A stretch of DNA of 9,040 nt from Verrucomicrobia bacterium UBA6354. GTDB lineage: Bacteria; Verrucomicrobiota; Kiritimatiellia; RFP12; UBA1067. The notes under the pieces are model-generated. The model was not told where the DNA came from. It saw only the letters and a list, made by a program, of their open reading frames with translations, and searched no databases. The stretch spans positions 1 to 9,040 of the forward strand of contig DJRS01000036.1 of the NCBI GenBank assembly GCA_002440145.1, in the 5' to 3' direction. Both the position numbers and the translations under genes were made by a program. Position 1 is the first letter of the stretch. Each line of letters starts with the position of its first letter. Positions 7,018 to 9,040 of this stretch are shown here, piece after piece.

Positions 7018-7790
7018 TTTATCTCTCCCCAACGAGGGTTTGCAATCGGCCAGAAGACGCAGGCTGCCCTGCCGCGCAAGTTGCGCCCCGGCACGGCACC
7101 CCAATAACGGCTGTCGAAACTGTTGTTGAAATTGTCTCCGCAGGCGAAATACTCGTCCGCGCCCATCGTCACGGCGGACGGACGCCCGTCCACCGGATGC
7201 TCCAGCGCATAGGATTCGCCCGGCGCGGCTTTCATGCGTTTGATGTAGTGCGTGCCTTGCTGGAGCGCCGGGATGCCCGTCGTGGAAAAGATCATCACCT
7301 CTCCCGCATGCGGACGCCGGAAATTCCAGAGCCAGCGATTCACGAAAATAAAGTCGCCCGTCGTGTCATAGCCCGCAAACAGCTTCTGCCCCTTGCTGAC
7401 GCGCCCGCCCGGCCGAACGGGCAGTTCCGCCAATGCGTCGTTGGGCAGGCAGGAGACAGGGCCTCTCCGGCCGTCTGGCGCCACAACCGCGAGCGCGAAG
7501 CGTCCGTCGTTGCGCGGCGAAACGTGCAGATTCCCCGAAAACGGCGCGCGTACGTCCTTGTAGTCGCGTCCCGTGAGAATCCAATTCAGCCACTTCAGCG
7601 GAGTCGTCTGCAAGACGCCCGGCTTCGCGCACGCCTCGACGTGATTGCCGTAGAGCGTCGTCTGCATGGAGCCGGTCGGGATATTGAACGGCTGATAGAA
7701 ATACGCACGGAAGGCCATCGCGACGGAAAGTGCGACGACCAGCGTGTCGAGCCATTCACGCCCGCAGTCGGCCAGGGACTTCTTCGCCAT
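7014..7790 (-). CDS. lepB: Signal peptidase I with long insertion between Ser and Lys boxes
   Basis: Membrane-bound serine protease (family S26) that cleaves signal peptides from exported proteins on the outer face of the inner membrane; 258 residues. One N-terminal membrane segment lies at about 14-32. Box B (IPTGSMQTTL) carries the nucleophile Ser41. Box C-like GDFIFVNRWLWNFRRPHAGEVMIF spans about 145-168. Box D (HYIKRMKAAPGE) carries the general base Lys184. Box E is CGDNFNNSFDSRYWG at 217-231. Ser and Lys are 143 residues apart, against 55 in E. coli LepB, because of a roughly 90-100-residue insertion after box B. The ATG at 7790 is chosen because it overlaps the guaB stop (TGATG) and the family's N-terminus begins there. 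The open frame continues to 8471 inside guaB, but that part is an out-of-frame shadow. No Shine-Dalgarno is evident, so translation probably depends on ribosomes finishing guaB. The 3' end overlaps the kinase start by 4 bases. Confidence 0.95.
   Translation of the reverse strand: MAKKSLADCGREWLDTLVVALSVAMAFRAYFYQPFNIPTGSMQTTLYGNHVEACAKPGVLQTTPLKWLNWILTGRDYKDVRAPFSGNLHVSPRNDGRFALAVVAPDGRRGPVSCLPNDALAELPVRPGGRVSKGQKLFAGYDTTGDFIFVNRWLWNFRRPHAGEVMIFSTTGIPALQQGTHYIKRMKAAPGESYALEHPVDGRPSAVTMGADEYFACGDNFNNSFDSRYWGAVPGRNLRGRAACVFWPIANPRWGEIK
7025..7030 (-). promoter_or_regulatory. Shine-Dalgarno supporting the kinase start at 7017
   Basis: On the minus strand GGGGAG lies 7 bases before the ATG at 7015-7017. 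That ATG also forms an ATGA overlap with the lepB stop. Together these decide for the start MSEEQL over the longer open frame beginning at 7104, whose extra 29 residues would lie wholly inside lepB. Confidence 0.7.
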
Positions 7791-9040
7791 CAGGTGCGAT
7801 AGTTGGGCGCTTCTTTCGTGATCGTGATGTCGTGCGGGCGCGCCTCGCGCTGTCCTGCCGCCGTAACGCGGAAGAACTTGCCGCGCTCCTGGAGCTCGGC
7901 TATCGTGCGCGTCCCGCAATACCCGAGACTCGCGCGCAGCCCGCCGCAGAACTGGGTCATGATGGACTTCACGTGCCCCGAATACGGGACCATGCCCTCG
8001 ATCCCCTGCGGAACGAGCTCGTCCTCGGCCTCGTTGTCCTGGAAATAGCGCGCACGCGACCCCTTCCCGTTCTTGAGCGCGGCCATGGATCCCATGCCGC
8101 GGTAGACGACGTACTGGCGGCCGTTCGAGTAGATCTTCTCTCCGGGAGACTCCTCCGTGCCCGCAAGCACCGATCCCAACATGACGCTGTCCGCACCCGC
8201 GGCGAGCGCCTTCGGCACGTCGCCGGAAAGCTTGATGCCGCCGTCCGCGATAACCGCGACGTCCGTGCCGCGCAATGCCTTGGCCGCATTGTACACCGCC
8301 GTCAGCTGGGGGATGCCCACGCCGCACACGACGCGCGTCGTGCAAATCGAGCCGGGGCCGATGCCGACCTTGACCGCATGCGCCCCGCATTTCGCCAGCG
8401 CGACGGCCGCCTCGCCTGTCGCGATGTTGCCCGCGATGACGTCGATCTTCGGATAGTGCTTGACTATCCACTTCGTCATCTCCATGATACCCTTGGAGTG
8501 CCCGTGCGCGGAATCCACGACGATGGCGTCCACGCCGGCGTCCGCCAGCTTCTCCATGCGCCCGCAGTCGCCTTCGCCGCCGGAAACGGAAGCCGACACG
8601 CGCAAGCGGAACTTGTCGTCGCAGTTGGTCGTGGGATTCTTGTTCTCGATAAGGCGCTGAACGTCGGTAAAGCTGTAAAGGCCGACCACGCGTCCATTCT
8701 TGTCGACGAGCGGCAACTTGCCGACTTTCGCCGCGCGCATCAGATCGTAAGCCTTGCGCAAGGACGTCCCCGGCCTGGCGGTGATTGGCGCGGGCTGCAT
8801 CACGTCCCTGAGCTTCATGGCGTTCATCGGCGCAAAGCGCATGTCAGAGGAAGTTATCATGCCGACAAGGCGATCGTTCTCGTCCAACACCGGGAAACCG
8901 TTGAACTTCAAGCCCATGCGCTTCTTCTCCGCGCGCAAGAAACTGATGTCGTCGTTCGCATGGAAGCAGACGGGCGCGGCGATAAGGCCGTTCAGATAGT
9001 TCTTCACCTTGGCGACTTCCTTCGCCTGGTCGGACTCCTC
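7790..9040 (-). CDS. guaB: IMP dehydrogenase, 5' end cut by window edge
   Basis: Oxidises IMP to XMP with NAD+, the committed step of guanine nucleotide synthesis in the cytoplasm. About 416 residues are visible. The frame stays open to base 9040, and its first residues (EESDQAKEVAKVKNYLNG) match the stretch just before the CBS pair in IMPDH, so the GTG at 9007 is an internal valine and not the start. Compared with the usual ~490 residues, roughly 75 N-terminal residues lie outside the window. In visible numbering, two CBS domains span about 22-132, inserted in the TIM barrel. The active-site loop GPGSICTTR carries the catalytic Cys at residue 233 (codon at 8342-8344). The phosphate-binding IADGGI follows, then the YRGMGSM segment, the mobile-flap Arg-Tyr at 331-332 and the LVPQGIEG segment. 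The C-terminus PHDITITKEAPNY is typical of bacterial IMPDH. The stop overlaps the lepB start by one base (TGATG). No broken or missing key residue was seen. Confidence 0.97.
   Translation of the reverse strand, partial: EESDQAKEVAKVKNYLNGLIAAPVCFHANDDISFLRAEKKRMGLKFNGFPVLDENDRLVGMITSSDMRFAPMNAMKLRDVMQPAPITARPGTSLRKAYDLMRAAKVGKLPLVDKNGRVVGLYSFTDVQRLIENKNPTTNCDDKFRLRVSASVSGGEGDCGRMEKLADAGVDAIVVDSAHGHSKGIMEMTKWIVKHYPKIDVIAGNIATGEAAVALAKCGAHAVKVGIGPGSICTTRVVCGVGIPQLTAVYNAAKALRGTDVAVIADGGIKLSGDVPKALAAGADSVMLGSVLAGTEESPGEKIYSNGRQYVVYRGMGSMAALKNGKGSRARYFQDNEAEDELVPQGIEGMVPYSGHVKSIMTQFCGGLRASLGYCGTRTIAELQERGKFFRVTAAGQREARPHDITITKEAPNYRT

Larger units (their letters stand above)
117..9040 (-). other. 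Predicted single transcription unit guaB-lepB-kinase-ilvA-antiporter-unknown
   Basis: Six consecutive same-strand genes are joined by overlaps or very short gaps: TGATG at 7788-7792, ATGA at 7014-7017, 4 bases at 4467-4470, 31 bases at 2909-2939 and TTGA at 881-884. No space exists for a promoter between them except inside coding sequence, so the main promoter should lie upstream of guaB beyond base 9040. Internal promoters cannot be excluded by eye. Confidence 0.7.

Noticed and set aside
7018..7104. 29-residue N-terminal extension of the kinase
   Set aside because: It lies inside lepB, while the ATG at 7017 has a good Shine-Dalgarno and an ATGA overlap.
5833..7107. 424-residue open frame on the plus strand opposite the kinase domain
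   Set aside because: Arg/His-rich composition without motifs; the minus strand carries all kinase motifs in order.
7791..8471. N-terminal extension of lepB into guaB
   Set aside because: The extension overlaps guaB out of frame and is Arg/Gly-rich. The family N-terminus and the TGATG junction fix the start at 7790.
9005..9007. GTG as the guaB start
   Set aside because: The frame continues upstream with IMPDH-like residues to the window edge, so this is an internal valine codon.
1..9040. Mobile element, CRISPR array, tRNA/rRNA, prophage or defence system
   Set aside because: Looked for on both strands; no transposase, integrase, spaced direct repeats, tRNA-like cloverleaf or defence-type domains were seen. 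The region reads as ordinary core genome.

Overview
The window is a GC-rich, almost gap-free stretch of bacterial chromosome. Every supportable gene reads on the minus strand. In the direction of transcription (from base 9040 down to base 1) the order is guaB (5' end cut by the window edge), lepB, a membrane-anchored eukaryote-like Ser/Thr protein kinase, ilvA, a CPA2-type cation:proton antiporter, and a small membrane-anchored protein of unknown function. Junctions are tight: a 1-base TGATG overlap, a 4-base ATGA overlap, a 4-base gap, a 31-base gap and a 4-base TTGA overlap. This points to one co-transcribed unit whose promoter lies outside the window, upstream of guaB.

The organism is most likely a member of the PVC superphylum (Planctomycetes-Verrucomicrobia-Chlamydiae), with Kiritimatiellae/Verrucomicrobia-like bacteria the best guess. 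Reasons are the long insertion in LepB between the Ser and Lys boxes, a Hanks-type kinase with a long Ala/Lys/Glu-rich extracytoplasmic part, and a last gene that resembles, from memory, proteins of that group. This is inference; no database search was possible.

Region by region: 7790-9040 encodes IMP dehydrogenase (guanine nucleotide synthesis). 7014-7790 encodes signal peptidase I (removal of signal peptides outside the inner membrane). 4471-7017 encodes the kinase. 2940-4466 encodes biosynthetic threonine deaminase with a tandem ACT regulatory region (first committed step to isoleucine). 881-2908 encodes a monovalent cation/H+ antiporter with a C-terminal RCK_C domain. 117-884 encodes the unknown protein. 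Bases 1-116 are non-coding and hold a 9-bp tandem repeat that runs over the last stop codon, plus two small hairpins that may end the transcript.

The genes do not form a single recognised pathway. They look like a housekeeping cluster held together by translational coupling, with a signalling kinase in the middle. I see no mobile element, CRISPR array, tRNA, rRNA, toxin-antitoxin or defence system, and no evidence for an undescribed multi-gene system. The parts most worth a second look are the kinase C-terminal region, the LepB insertion, the antiporter's domain layout and the repeat at the 3' end.
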